Assembly (NCBI GenBank): GCA_022486625.1
Contig: JAKVKH010000013.1
Span: forward strand, 1 to 64,000
Reading direction: 5' to 3'
Source: Butyrivibrio sp.
GTDB taxonomy: Bacteria; Bacillota; Clostridia; Lachnospirales; Lachnospiraceae
DNA length: 64,000 nt
A model generated the notes under the pieces. That model was not told the origin of the DNA. It made no database searches and saw only the letters and a list, made by a program, of their open reading frames with translations. Within the stretch, counting starts at the first letter, position 1; each line of letters begins with the position of its first letter. The position numbers were made by a program, and so were the translations under genes. Below are positions 1-7,986 of the stretch, piece after piece.

Positions 1-1024
1 CGATTTCTCCCGGGATTGCAGGTTCCATCTGCTCATTCAGGATCACAACATCATATCCAAAGACCGGCCTGCCGACCGGATAGGTTCCGTCAGCCAGAGG
101 CGTGCCGTCATTACATCTGTAGTAGGACGCACACACTGTCGTCTCCGACGGGCCATAGGTGTTGTAGACAAACGCCTGTGAAATCAGTCTGTCGACATAG
201 GCAGCCCGCAGAACATCTCCGCCGCTGATCAGCAGCCGCAGGCATCCCGGAATTTTCTCCAGATGATTCATTTCCAGCAGCAGATACGGGAACCCGCTGA
301 GCATCGTCACCTGATTCTCCTCCACAAACTTCATCAGGCTCTGAATATCCTTTTTGTCCTCCGCAGAAGGAATTGCCAGAACCGCACCTGACAGAAGCGT
401 CGTAAACACTTCTTCGACAAAGATATCAAAAGAACAGACCGAATACTGCAGCATCGTATCAGACCCGTCCGGATGGAATTCATTCCGGAATGCCCGCACA
501 TACTGACATACGTTCCGGTTTCTGACGGCAACGCCCTTTGGCGCTCCGGTCGAACCTGAAGTGTACAGAATATAGGCAAGATCATCCGGCTGCGCCGGGT
601 TCTCCTTCCGGATGTCGTTTTCTGCCGTCTCTTCTGCCGTTTTCGCGTACTGCATCCCTTCCTCTATGAGGATCGTTTTCATGCCTTTCATACGGCTCTC
701 GTATTCCGGCACAGTAATCAGCACATCTGCTTCTGCATCCTTCATCATGAAACGGATCCGGTCATCCGGGAAAAAAGGCTCCGCAGGTATATAAGCTGCG
801 CCGCGCCCCAGCACCGCCAGAATCGCAGCAATCATTTCTGCGCCGTGATTCATTACAATGCCGACACGCTTTGCCCCATCCGGAATTGCTGCTGCAATCC
901 TGCCTGCAAGCGCATCCAGTTCGCCTCTCGAAAGCGTCCGCTGTGCATCCCTTACTGCAGGGTATGACGGATTTTCGTTTACCTTATTTTTAAACATACT
1001 GTAAATTGTATTATTATCATTCAT
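1..1024 (-). CDS. Amino-acid adenylation (AMP-binding) protein, 3' part outside window
   Basis: The frame is open from the ATG at 1024 to the window edge, so only about 341 N-terminal residues are visible. They show the ANL superfamily order: the A3 phosphate loop YTSGSTGAPKG (about 153-163), the A4 stretch CSFDIFVEEVF whose Asp is the residue that binds the alpha-amino group in amino-acid-activating domains, and A5 NTYGPSETTVC. The protein is therefore an adenylation domain of the NRPS/DltA type that activates an amino acid with ATP. Whether carrier or condensation domains follow is unseen. Its start overlaps the stop of the radical SAM gene by 8 bp (1017-1024), so the two are probably translated together. 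A free-standing D-alanine ligase-like enzyme is the main alternative to a multidomain NRPS. Confidence 0.85.
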   Translation of the reverse strand, partial: MNDNNTIYSMFKNKVNENPSYPAVRDAQRTLSRGELDALAGRIAAAIPDGAKRVGIVMNHGAEMIAAILAVLGRGAAYIPAEPFFPDDRIRFMMKDAEADVLITVPEYESRMKGMKTILIEEGMQYAKTAEETAENDIRKENPAQPDDLAYILYTSGSTGAPKGVAVRNRNVCQYVRAFRNEFHPDGSDTMLQYSVCSFDIFVEEVFTTLLSGAVLAIPSAEDKKDIQSLMKFVEENQVTMLSGFPYLLLEMNHLEKIPGCLRLLISGGDVLRAAYVDRLISQAFVYNTYGPSETTVCASYYRCNDGTPLADGTYPVGRPVFGYDVVILNEQMEPAIPGEI

Positions 1025-1916
1025 GATCTGATTCTCCTTTACGCTTTTTCCCTGCAGACGGTATGATCTCTTCATGGAAAAAATAATTGACAACAACCGG
1101 CGGTGCATCAAACGCCTGCTTCCCGGAATCATCATTTCTGAGATAGGTAAGCCCCAGCGCCTTTGTAAATTCCCGCATTTCAAGATCCAGTGCCGACCAG
1201 TAGCCGCGGTCTTTCTCTTCATAGATATCCTGATAAAGCGGCAGCAGATCCGGCCTGTTATCACGGATCCAGTTCATAATCGCTCCCTTATAGGAACCGC
1301 GCAGGTTCAGATTCTCCAGCCAGACCAGATTGCAGTAATCCTTCGTTTTCAGAATGATTTCCTTCGGATCTGTAATACCCGGAAAGATCGGAGAGATAAA
1401 GCAGGTGGTTCTGATTCCGGCTTCATGAAACGCTTTCATGGCTGCAATCCTGCGCTCTATACTGACGGCGCTGTCCATTTCCTTACGAAATGACTCATCC
1501 AGTGTATTGATGCTCCACGATACTCTTGCATTCGGAAATGTCCGGATCAGATCCAGATCACGAAGCACCAGATCTGACTTTGTTGCAATGCTGATACTGC
1601 ACCCTGAACCCTGCATTTCTTCCAGCAGCCTTCGGGTCCGTCTGTATGTTTCTTCGGCTTCCTGATACGGGTCTGTAACAGAACCTATGAACAGCTCTTT
1701 TCCTGCATACTTCTCAGGATTTCTGATTGCGGGCCAGTTCTTCACATCAACGAATTCGCCCCACGGCTCCGGATGATTGGCAAACCGCTTCATAAAGGAC
1801 GCATAGCAGTATCTGCATGCATGCGCGCAGCCGGTATACGGGTTCACCGAATAATCCGCAACCGGAAGATTTGATTTTGTTAATATCCCTTTGACTTCTG
1901 TTTCCTTAATGAGCAT
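1017..1916 (-). CDS. SPL-family radical SAM protein (resembles radical SAM mobile pair protein B)
   Basis: A 299-residue protein with the radical SAM cluster motif CAHACRYCYA (CxxxCxYC, about residues 31-40) near the N terminus, the arrangement of the spore-photoproduct-lyase-like group. Long stretches (NPYTGCAHACRYCYASFMKR, SWSINTLDE, CFISPIFPGITD) are, from memory, typical of the family called radical SAM mobile pair protein B; I could not check this by search. Substrate unknown. A GGAGGAAGG ribosome site sits 5-13 bases before the ATG. It is divergent from a MarR gene, which is also usual for that mobile pair, but no obvious pair protein A is present. The downstream adenylation gene overlaps it. 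Confidence 0.85.
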   Translation of the reverse strand: MLIKETEVKGILTKSNLPVADYSVNPYTGCAHACRYCYASFMKRFANHPEPWGEFVDVKNWPAIRNPEKYAGKELFIGSVTDPYQEAEETYRRTRRLLEEMQGSGCSISIATKSDLVLRDLDLIRTFPNARVSWSINTLDESFRKEMDSAVSIERRIAAMKAFHEAGIRTTCFISPIFPGITDPKEIILKTKDYCNLVWLENLNLRGSYKGAIMNWIRDNRPDLLPLYQDIYEEKDRGYWSALDLEMREFTKALGLTYLRNDDSGKQAFDAPPVVVNYFFHEEIIPSAGKKRKGESDHE

Positions 1917-1963
1917 TGCCTTCCTCCATACGTGAACGGTCCGTTGTAATGATCGATATATTA

Positions 1964-1991
1964 ATTATACTTTATTCGTTTAAAGGTTCAA
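1964..1991 (-). promoter_or_regulatory. Promoter of the radical SAM/adenylation operon
   Basis: On the minus strand TTGAAC (1991-1986) and a perfect TATAAT (1969-1964) are separated by 16 bp, about 50 bp upstream of the radical SAM start codon. Confidence 0.6.
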
Positions 1992-2073
1992 GTACGCAGA
2001 ATTTTGTAACATAGTACGCTGCAGCATACCATAAGAACTGTAACTAAAGGCTGACCCATTTTACCGGATCGCA

Positions 2074-2102
2074 TTGACAGATTCCGAAATCACGGGTATC
2101 AT
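2074..2102 (+). promoter_or_regulatory. Promoter of the MarR/DUF1848 operon
   Basis: A perfect -35 TTGACA (2074-2079) and TATCAT (2097-2102) are 17 bp apart. The palindrome at 2106-2121 begins 3 bp after the -10, over the likely transcription start. Confidence 0.65.
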
Positions 2103-2105
2103 AAT

Positions 2106-2121
2106 AGTCAATTAATTGACT
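2106..2121. promoter_or_regulatory. Probable MarR operator, perfect 16-bp palindrome
   Basis: AGTCAATTAATTGACT reads the same on both strands and lies between the -10 box and the MarR start codon. Its length and place are those of an autorepressor site for a MarR dimer. Binding by the adjacent regulator is inferred. Confidence 0.6.
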
Positions 2122-2168
2122 TTTGTAAAGAACTTTTTTTCGTGGTCAAAAAAGAGATGGGAAAAACA

Positions 2169-2648
2169 ATGACAAAAGAAGATCGCCGGAATGCATTCCT
2201 TTACTGCAAGTTCAGAGATGAACAATATGCGCTCTATGACGAGTTTGCCAAGAGAAACGGCATGCTGATGAAAACCTTTCTGGTTCTGAATGCCCTGTTC
2301 TATGCAGATGAGGGCATGACTCAGAAGCAGATCTGTGACCGGACCTTCAATTCTAAGCAGACGGTCAGCCTGATCATCAAAAATCTTCTGGCTGACGGCT
2401 ATATCGAACTTCTGGACAATAAAGAAGACAGAAGGAATAAAATTGTACGTATGACGAATGCAGGCCGCACCTACGCAGAGCGCCCGGTTCGTCACATTAC
2501 ACAGGCGGAGGACACGGCGATGTCGCTGTTCTCCCCCGAAGAACAGAAACAGCTGATTGACCTGTCACGGAAATTTACGAAGAGGCTGACGGAACTGGTA
2601 AACGAAGATCTTATAAATAAAGATGCAAATGAGGGCAAAAAGCAATGA
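2169..2648 (+). CDS. MarR-family transcriptional regulator
   Basis: A winged-helix regulator of about 159 residues. The recognition region reads KQICDRTFNSKQTVSLIIKNL, followed by the wing DNKEDRRNKIVRMT with the Asp/Arg pair common in MarR wings. The ATG at 2169 is preferred over the GTG at 2142 because a GAGATGG element lies about 8 bases before it, whereas the GTG has only a weak site; the ATG at 2157 is also possible. Its stop overlaps the next start as ATGA (2645-2648), so it is translationally coupled to the DUF1848 gene. It probably controls both divergent units through the palindrome at 2106-2121. Confidence 0.85.
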   Translation: MTKEDRRNAFLYCKFRDEQYALYDEFAKRNGMLMKTFLVLNALFYADEGMTQKQICDRTFNSKQTVSLIIKNLLADGYIELLDNKEDRRNKIVRMTNAGRTYAERPVRHITQAEDTAMSLFSPEEQKQLIDLSRKFTKRLTELVNEDLINKDANEGKKQ

Positions 2649-3556
2649 TAATCAACACAGGCGGACGCACCGATACGGTGCAGTACTATACAAAATGGCT
2701 TTTAAAGCGGTTTGAGGAAGGATACGTATATTCCCGCAATCCTCTTTTCCAGAATAAGGTCACACGCTATGAGCTGACACCGGAAACTGTAGACTGCGTG
2801 GTGTTCTGTTCCAAAAACTACGCCCCGATCCTGCCGGACCTCTCCGGCATCACGGACCGCTTCCATACTTATTTCCATTACACGATCACTGCCTATGGAA
2901 AAGAGATTGAACCAGGCGTTCCTTCCATCCGCGACAGCATGGAAACGCTCCGGAGGCTCTCTGCAATCGTCGGCAGAGAAAAGGTCGCCTGGCGCTATGA
3001 TCCTGTCCTTCTGACAGAAAAGTATACCATCGCCTGTCATCTTGAGACCTTTGAAAAAATGGCAAAAGCGCTGACTCCCTATGTCGACCGCTGCATCTTC
3101 AGTTTCGTTGAAATGCATAAGAAACTCGAAACCAACATGCCGGAACTGATTCCGATGACAGAAGCAGATCAGGATACTCTCGCACGTGAAATGGGAAAAA
3201 TTGCCGCAAAATACGGCCTGTACCTGCAAACCTGCGGAACAAACGGCGATTATGCCAGGTATGGAATTCACCCTTCCGGCTGTATGACACTGGATATGCT
3301 GGGGAAAGCAAACGGAATTGTCTTCCGGAATCTGAAGCATACGGGAATGCGAAACGGTTGTCACTGCATTCAGAGCCGCGACATCGGCGCATATGACACC
3401 TGCATGAATGGCTGCAGATACTGTTATGCCAATAAAAATCCGCAGAAAGCCTTTGAGAATTACCGGTATCATGACCCCGACTCCCCTCTTCTTCTGGGGA
3501 ATCTGAAAGACAGCGACACCCTTCTGCAGGGTGCCCAGAAGAGTTTTCTTTCTTAA
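2645..3556 (+). CDS. DUF1848 family protein, probable Fe-S protein
   Basis: A 303-residue protein recognised as DUF1848: N-terminal segment with a RYDP motif (WRYDPVLLT), a middle part resembling a TIM barrel, and a C-terminal cysteine cluster CMNGCRYCYA (about residues 254-263) that repeats the CxxxCxYC spacing of the radical SAM protein on the other side of the MarR gene. Other cysteines (CGTNG, SGCMT, GCHC) precede it. The family has no assigned reaction that I know of. It is translationally coupled to the MarR gene, and the divergent layout suggests that it works with the SPL-like enzyme, which is inference. Confidence 0.8.
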   Translation: MIINTGGRTDTVQYYTKWLLKRFEEGYVYSRNPLFQNKVTRYELTPETVDCVVFCSKNYAPILPDLSGITDRFHTYFHYTITAYGKEIEPGVPSIRDSMETLRRLSAIVGREKVAWRYDPVLLTEKYTIACHLETFEKMAKALTPYVDRCIFSFVEMHKKLETNMPELIPMTEADQDTLAREMGKIAAKYGLYLQTCGTNGDYARYGIHPSGCMTLDMLGKANGIVFRNLKHTGMRNGCHCIQSRDIGAYDTCMNGCRYCYANKNPQKAFENYRYHDPDSPLLLGNLKDSDTLLQGAQKSFLS

Positions 3557-3566
3557 GTCCATTACC

Positions 3567-4067
3567 TCATGTCCAGACAGATATGCTTGTCTTACCTGCA
3601 TGGCCTTCCTTTTCCCCTGCAGATATGACAAGTTCAGCTGTATCCTCATAAAATCCTGCTATTTCATCTGCAATTTCAGAAACATCTTCAAGTCGGATGT
3701 TTCCTTCTACTCTGATCACTGCGCTTTTCTCTGAATGCATTTTATTACGTCCGTTGTTCATCATTTCAGACAATGCATTCTCATAATCGCTTCTATCACA
3801 CTCTTTATATATAAAAATGCCATTCTCCGGCATAGCCCGGTTAATGTCCTGTGCATCTACCCCGATCAGCTGATCTGCATTCAGCAGATGATCAAACTGC
3901 CTTATAAAGTCATTCTATCTGTCCCGTTCACATCTTATCCCGCATTTTTTATGTTCTGCTGCAATATTGATACAGATGCTGTCTTCTGACTTCGTCAATA
4001 CATAGTCTGCTTTTGAAACGCTTCCCGGCGCTCCTTCTGAAATAACATCTATTGAATATCCTTCCAC
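3567..4067 (-). pseudogene. Orphan FtsZ C-terminal-like protein interrupted by an in-frame amber codon
   Basis: Reading the minus strand from GTG 4067, which has a very strong AGGAAGGGG ribosome site, one frame runs to a stop at 3567 and is broken only by TAG at 3915-3917, giving 50 + 115 residues. The second part (GVDAQDINRAM, then YENALSEMM, SAVIRVEGNIRLEDVSEIAD, then KTSISVW) follows the pattern of the FtsZ C-terminal (tubulin-like) domain without any GTPase domain. The amber could be a CAG-to-TAG change. It sits 15 bp downstream of the WYL gene and is the last gene of that operon. The FtsZ resemblance is my reading of the pattern and needs a profile search. Internal reinitiation at ATG 3833 is possible. 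Confidence 0.6.
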
Positions 4068-4082
4068 GGTCTTACCCCTTCC

Positions 4083-5108
4083 TCATTTCTTCTGTGAATA
4101 TCGCAAGGTCATCTGCGCCACTGCATCTGCAACTTTTCTTCTGAGTGCTTCCGGTCTTTCCACTTCCACATACTGTCCATACTGCATCAGCCAGAAGAAC
4201 ATTGCCTTCACGTTTACCCTTACCGTTACATGCACAGAACTTTCTGTTTCATCAAAAAAGCGAATATTCTTTCCAAACCAGTCCATAATCTCCGTAATCA
4301 AGAATCTGTCTGCCCTGAAAGTCACCTTCTCACTTTCGCCCGACATCATGTAAATATGTTCTGCCATATGTTCCGGGAGGTTCAGCCCTTTCTCACATCC
4401 AGGCAGGGATTCGAGCGGCTTAATTCTGTTCTCCGATAACATAATGTCTTTCATGCGATCAATACGGTAATAACTCAGATTCTCATACTTATCATTATTA
4501 CAGATCAGATAAAAGCGGCCGTTTGTAGCAACAATTCTATAAGGATTAATCATATACTCTTTCACACCGCCGGCATCATCCCTGCGCTCATACATCTTCT
4601 TGTCTGAATGATATTCACAATAGTGAAAACTGACCTGTCTCCCTTTTCCAATTGCTTCATCCAGAACATCCAGAATATAGAAAATCTGCTTGTTTTCCGG
4701 TCTTGTTTCCGGTAGATTCCGAATATTGTCCACATTGGCCCGAAAATAATTGCTCGAAAGCGCCTTCAGTTTCGTCACCAGTTCTCTGCACTGACAATAC
4801 GGTATTTCGTTTGAAAACAGCAGACTGTCAATCAGAACCCGAAGCTCTGGCTCTGTGAAGGAATGTGCATAATACCATTCTGATGAAATATTTTCTGACT
4901 CTCCTCTTTTATTGACTCTTATTCTGGAATCATCATATTGAATATTCGAATCATATTCTGAGAGTTGCATCAGACATTTCCTGATTGTCTTACGATCCGC
5001 TTCTTCCCCATATCCAGCCTTCAGCCTTTCCGATATCTGCTTCTGAGACATTCTATGGTTTTCGTCTGTTTCCTTCTGTAATATTTCATACAAATCAAGC
5101 AGAACCAT
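4083..5108 (-). CDS. WYL-domain transcriptional regulator
   Basis: A protein of about 341 residues with an N-terminal winged helix (MSQKQISERLKAGYGEEADR, RKTIRKCLMQL) and a C-terminal WYL region (EYMINPYRIVATNGRFYLIC, YYRIDRMKDI), the usual plan of WYL regulators, which bind ligands or nucleic acid and often control defence loci. The ATG at 5108 is chosen because GAGGTGA lies 5 bases upstream and it falls 10 bp after the nuclease stop; the longer frame would need a TTG start at 5153. It is the third gene of the helicase-fusion/nuclease operon. Confidence 0.85.
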   Translation of the reverse strand: MVLLDLYEILQKETDENHRMSQKQISERLKAGYGEEADRKTIRKCLMQLSEYDSNIQYDDSRIRVNKRGESENISSEWYYAHSFTEPELRVLIDSLLFSNEIPYCQCRELVTKLKALSSNYFRANVDNIRNLPETRPENKQIFYILDVLDEAIGKGRQVSFHYCEYHSDKKMYERRDDAGGVKEYMINPYRIVATNGRFYLICNNDKYENLSYYRIDRMKDIMLSENRIKPLESLPGCEKGLNLPEHMAEHIYMMSGESEKVTFRADRFLITEIMDWFGKNIRFFDETESSVHVTVRVNVKAMFFWLMQYGQYVEVERPEALRRKVADAVAQMTLRYSQKK

Positions 5109-5118
5109 TTGGGTCACC

Positions 5119-6297
5119 TCATCTCTGATCAGCGAATCCGCTCTTCTCTGCAATCTTTACTGCCTTTACACCTATTTCCCATAGTGAATTTTTCAGATCG
5201 TCTATTGACTTCTCATTAATATCAAATTTTATCAGACAGGTCTCATTCGCATCTTTCCAGGAACCATATTCATAACTTTTTATATATGGATAATCCTCGT
5301 AAATATGCTTTTTTAATCCCTCCAGAATTATTTCATACAAATCGTGCATCCGGGATCTGATCAGTTCCTGATCAGGCTGTTTTATGAAATATCTGTACAA
5401 TTTCAGCGATATACATGACATCTTGTCTTTATGATCAAGCCGGTAGCCGATCCAACATCCATACTTCTCTTCTCCATGTGGTCCCCACAGCCAGAACCAT
5501 GTAAAGGGATTCCCTTTATATTTCCTTGCTTCCAATATGGTTTTATATTTCTTTTCCGCATACATCTTTCCGGGCATTTGCTGCCCGATTTTATCTCTGA
5601 ACAGATCTTTCATGCAAAAGAGCTGCCCATAATTTTCCTGAAATGCATTTTCATAATCATGTTCTCTGTAATATTTCTCATAGCGCTCATACCAGCCATC
5701 CATTTCCAGCAGTCTTTTATAAAAATCCGAAACCAGAAATCCTTCCGGATTCTTCATATCCGCATATTTCCGGAATACCTGCTTGAGATCCGTGCGTCCG
5801 ATTTTTATTACTTTCACGGAGAATTCCATGCCTGCCTCATTTTTGTAACGGACATCTGTAACGGCATCATCTTCCGGGTAATAATTTCCGGTTTTTATAT
5901 AAACAACGCTGATCTGATTTTGATTTATCTTCTCCTGCTTTGCATTCCCTATAATAGATTTATAATATCTGTTCAGCTGATCATCATGAACAGAAGAATA
6001 TATTTTATCCTCGATGATGATCTGTTTCTTTTGACAGATTGTCAGAAGAATATCAATGCTCTCATGCTGCGTTTCTATTTTGACAAGCTCGTCCTGTACG
6101 CCTTTTCTTTTTTCAGCTTTAAGTTCTTCAAGCAGCTGATGATCCGCTTTGTCTGAGATCAGTTCCAGAAAAGAGATTGCCATTTGAAATAATGGTGAAT
6201 TTTCATCTTCGGCACAATTGATCCAGTTAAGACACCAGCAGAAAAATGCATCCTGAGAAAGTTCATTTTTACAAAATTCAAAAAAATTATTTTTCAT
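5119..6297 (-). CDS. PD-(D/E)XK nuclease superfamily protein
   Basis: A protein of about 392 residues. Counting from the ATG at 6297 the active-site signature is visible as Asp82 (ESIDILLTI) followed by Glu96-x-Lys98 (IIIEDKIY), the D...ExK pattern of the PDDEXK_4-like group. The C-terminal half (TWFWLWGPHGEEKYGCWIGY) resembles the companion region of such proteins. ATG 6297 is preferred to the TTG at 6357 because AGAGGAAA precedes it. The gene follows the DnaB-DnaA fusion by 72 bp and precedes the WYL regulator by 10 bp, so it is in one operon with them. Nuclease activity is inferred from the motif; the DNA substrate is unknown. Confidence 0.8.
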   Translation of the reverse strand: MKNNFFEFCKNELSQDAFFCWCLNWINCAEDENSPLFQMAISFLELISDKADHQLLEELKAEKRKGVQDELVKIETQHESIDILLTICQKKQIIIEDKIYSSVHDDQLNRYYKSIIGNAKQEKINQNQISVVYIKTGNYYPEDDAVTDVRYKNEAGMEFSVKVIKIGRTDLKQVFRKYADMKNPEGFLVSDFYKRLLEMDGWYERYEKYYREHDYENAFQENYGQLFCMKDLFRDKIGQQMPGKMYAEKKYKTILEARKYKGNPFTWFWLWGPHGEEKYGCWIGYRLDHKDKMSCISLKLYRYFIKQPDQELIRSRMHDLYEIILEGLKKHIYEDYPYIKSYEYGSWKDANETCLIKFDINEKSIDDLKNSLWEIGVKAVKIAEKSGFADQR

Positions 6298-6369
6298 GAT
6301 CAGTATTTTCCTCTCTGCTATTAACCGCTCATTACCTTCAGTATACCGCTTTTTCAATATTTTGAATCG

Positions 6370-7806
6370 TTATTCAGAAATATCAGTATAATCATCCATA
6401 TCTCCAAGTGTACACAATGACATTCTTTTAAGCCTCATCCGGAATCTCTCGCTAATGTCATGGACATGGCTTGGGATCAGACTTCCCGCAATGATAATCT
6501 GCTTATTACACATCACCATTGCATCAAGAATTTCAATTGCTTCTTCCTGCATCCTGTTATCCCCGGACAAGCCTTCTATATCGTCTATCATGATCACATC
6601 ATTCTCTTCAATGCCGTCTCTTACATATTGTACCATCCCGATATCCTGATTCATGTCGCCATATGTAATTACTTCCTTCAGCATTCTTGCAGTCATATAC
6701 TTAATACGAACAGAAGTATTCTTCTGAAATATATATTCACCAATTGCCTGCATCAGATGTGTTTTTCCGCTTCCGCTCCCACCTGCAATATACAGCTGTC
6801 TGTAATCAGGATTTCCCTTTGCCGCTTCCATTGCTTTACTGTAAGCATTCATGTTTTCTTCATTCACCATAAATGTATGAAACGTATAAGCAGGGTTCAT
6901 GTCTGCTCTATGCAGGAGTTCACCCAAATAAACAGATTCCGAAAAAATCAGCATTTCCGGGTTCCACATCAGATAAACGGATCTGAGCGGACCATAATTG
7001 TTCTTTGCAATGCTAAGGTCTGCAACATTTTTATCAACTTCATCATTTTCCTGATAATGATAGTAGTCCTGTCTGTAAAGAAGCATCACCGCATCAGCTA
7101 TCTCCTCAATTTCCCCTGATCCTCGAAGATCAGAAAGCATAGGTCTGTGATCCGGTCGATATTCCGGTGTTCTGTTAAGCTCAGAAATTACCAGAACCAC
7201 TGCATTCATTTTGGCGGCAAGATTTTTCAACATCCGACATTCTGCAGATAATTCCTCATTTCTGTTGGCATCTGTATAATTTCCATCATATTCAATCAGC
7301 TGCAGATAATCGATAATGATCAGATCGACTTTATCTGCTTCATTTATCTCACTGCTTCTGTCAAAAATTTCTGTGATAGAACGTGACCTGTCTTCTACAG
7401 TGATTGGTGCATTTATGATGCGTTCTCCTGTCACATGCAAAGTTTCATATTCTTTGTCAGACAGATATCCGTTATCTACTGCACCTTCCGCTTTAATCTG
7501 CCCTGTAATACACAGCAGTTTCTTTAACAGATGTATGGCTGACATTTTGAGTGAGAAATAAATGCATCTTTTGTTTTGAATCAAGGCTGCATTGTATAAA
7601 ATATTCAGCGCAAGTGCTGTTTTTCCAATTCCCGGTCTGCCGCCAAGCGCATAAAGACTTCCTCTCTCCAGTTGTCCTATCGTTTTATCCAGCTCCCGAT
7701 ACCCTGTGCTGATACTCTGTTCTGCCTTTTTTCCTGACTTTACGTCTTCAAATTCAATAAATATCTTTTCCATTTGTTTTTCTAATTGCTGATTCTGATT
7801 TTCCAT
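6370..7806 (-). CDS. Fusion of a DnaB-type helicase domain with a DnaA-type AAA+ ATPase
   Basis: A 478-residue protein made of two replication ATPases. Residues about 30-290 are a DnaB C-terminal RecA-like domain: STGYRELD, Walker A GGRPGIGKT (55-63), Walker B DLIIIDYLQL (161-170), SELNR (208-212) and SDLRGSGEIEEIADAVMLLY (225-244). The DnaB N-terminal domain is absent. Residues about 300-465 match DnaA domain III: LHRADMNPAYTFHTFMV, Walker A GGSGSGKTHLMQAIG (342-356), Walker B DVIMIDDIEGL (403-413) and a box VII-like SERFRMRL with an arginine finger candidate. The chain ends soon after, so the DnaA lid and DnaA-box-binding domain IV are missing. A loader or remodeller of replication forks is a reasonable guess. 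It heads an operon with nuclease, WYL and FtsZ-like genes. Confidence 0.85.
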   Translation of the reverse strand: MENQNQQLEKQMEKIFIEFEDVKSGKKAEQSISTGYRELDKTIGQLERGSLYALGGRPGIGKTALALNILYNAALIQNKRCIYFSLKMSAIHLLKKLLCITGQIKAEGAVDNGYLSDKEYETLHVTGERIINAPITVEDRSRSITEIFDRSSEINEADKVDLIIIDYLQLIEYDGNYTDANRNEELSAECRMLKNLAAKMNAVVLVISELNRTPEYRPDHRPMLSDLRGSGEIEEIADAVMLLYRQDYYHYQENDEVDKNVADLSIAKNNYGPLRSVYLMWNPEMLIFSESVYLGELLHRADMNPAYTFHTFMVNEENMNAYSKAMEAAKGNPDYRQLYIAGGSGSGKTHLMQAIGEYIFQKNTSVRIKYMTARMLKEVITYGDMNQDIGMVQYVRDGIEENDVIMIDDIEGLSGDNRMQEEAIEILDAMVMCNKQIIIAGSLIPSHVHDISERFRMRLKRMSLCTLGDMDDYTDISE

Positions 7807-7885
7807 ATTATGTTCCTCTGCTGCATTTTACAGCTGTTTACCGTTGATTTCTTTAATGATCTTATATATTTATATTTCTATAATA

Positions 7886-7923
7886 GCAAAAGGCATGGGG
7901 ATTATTTTCCTCATGCCTTTTGC
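7886..7923. terminator. Hairpin between toxin-antitoxin genes and the helicase-fusion operon
   Basis: GCAAAAGGCATG pairs with CATGCCTTTTGC around a short loop. It lies downstream of the toxin gene in the minus direction; the following T content is moderate, so termination is plausible rather than certain. Confidence 0.5.
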
Positions 7924-7930
7924 CATTAAT

Positions 7931-7950
7931 GCAGGTGCCGTTGCACCTGC
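7931..7950. terminator. Small perfect hairpin after the toxin gene
   Basis: GCAGGTGC and GCACCTGC are separated by four bases (CGTT). It precedes the larger hairpin at 7886-7923 in the minus direction, giving a tandem stop for the toxin-antitoxin transcript. Confidence 0.45.
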
Positions 7951-7986
7951 ATCTATTATAATTTCAGATATCATTTTGTTATCGTG

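Noticed and set aside
3539-3989. Plus-strand small frames (67 and 84 codons) after DUF1848
   Set aside because: They are antisense to the FtsZ-like frame and very rich in Phe, Cys and His, with no ribosome sites.
5109-5153. WYL gene starting at TTG 5153
   Set aside because: An ATG at 5108 with GAGGTGA at 5 bases spacing lies just after the upstream stop, and the extension adds no recognisable sequence.
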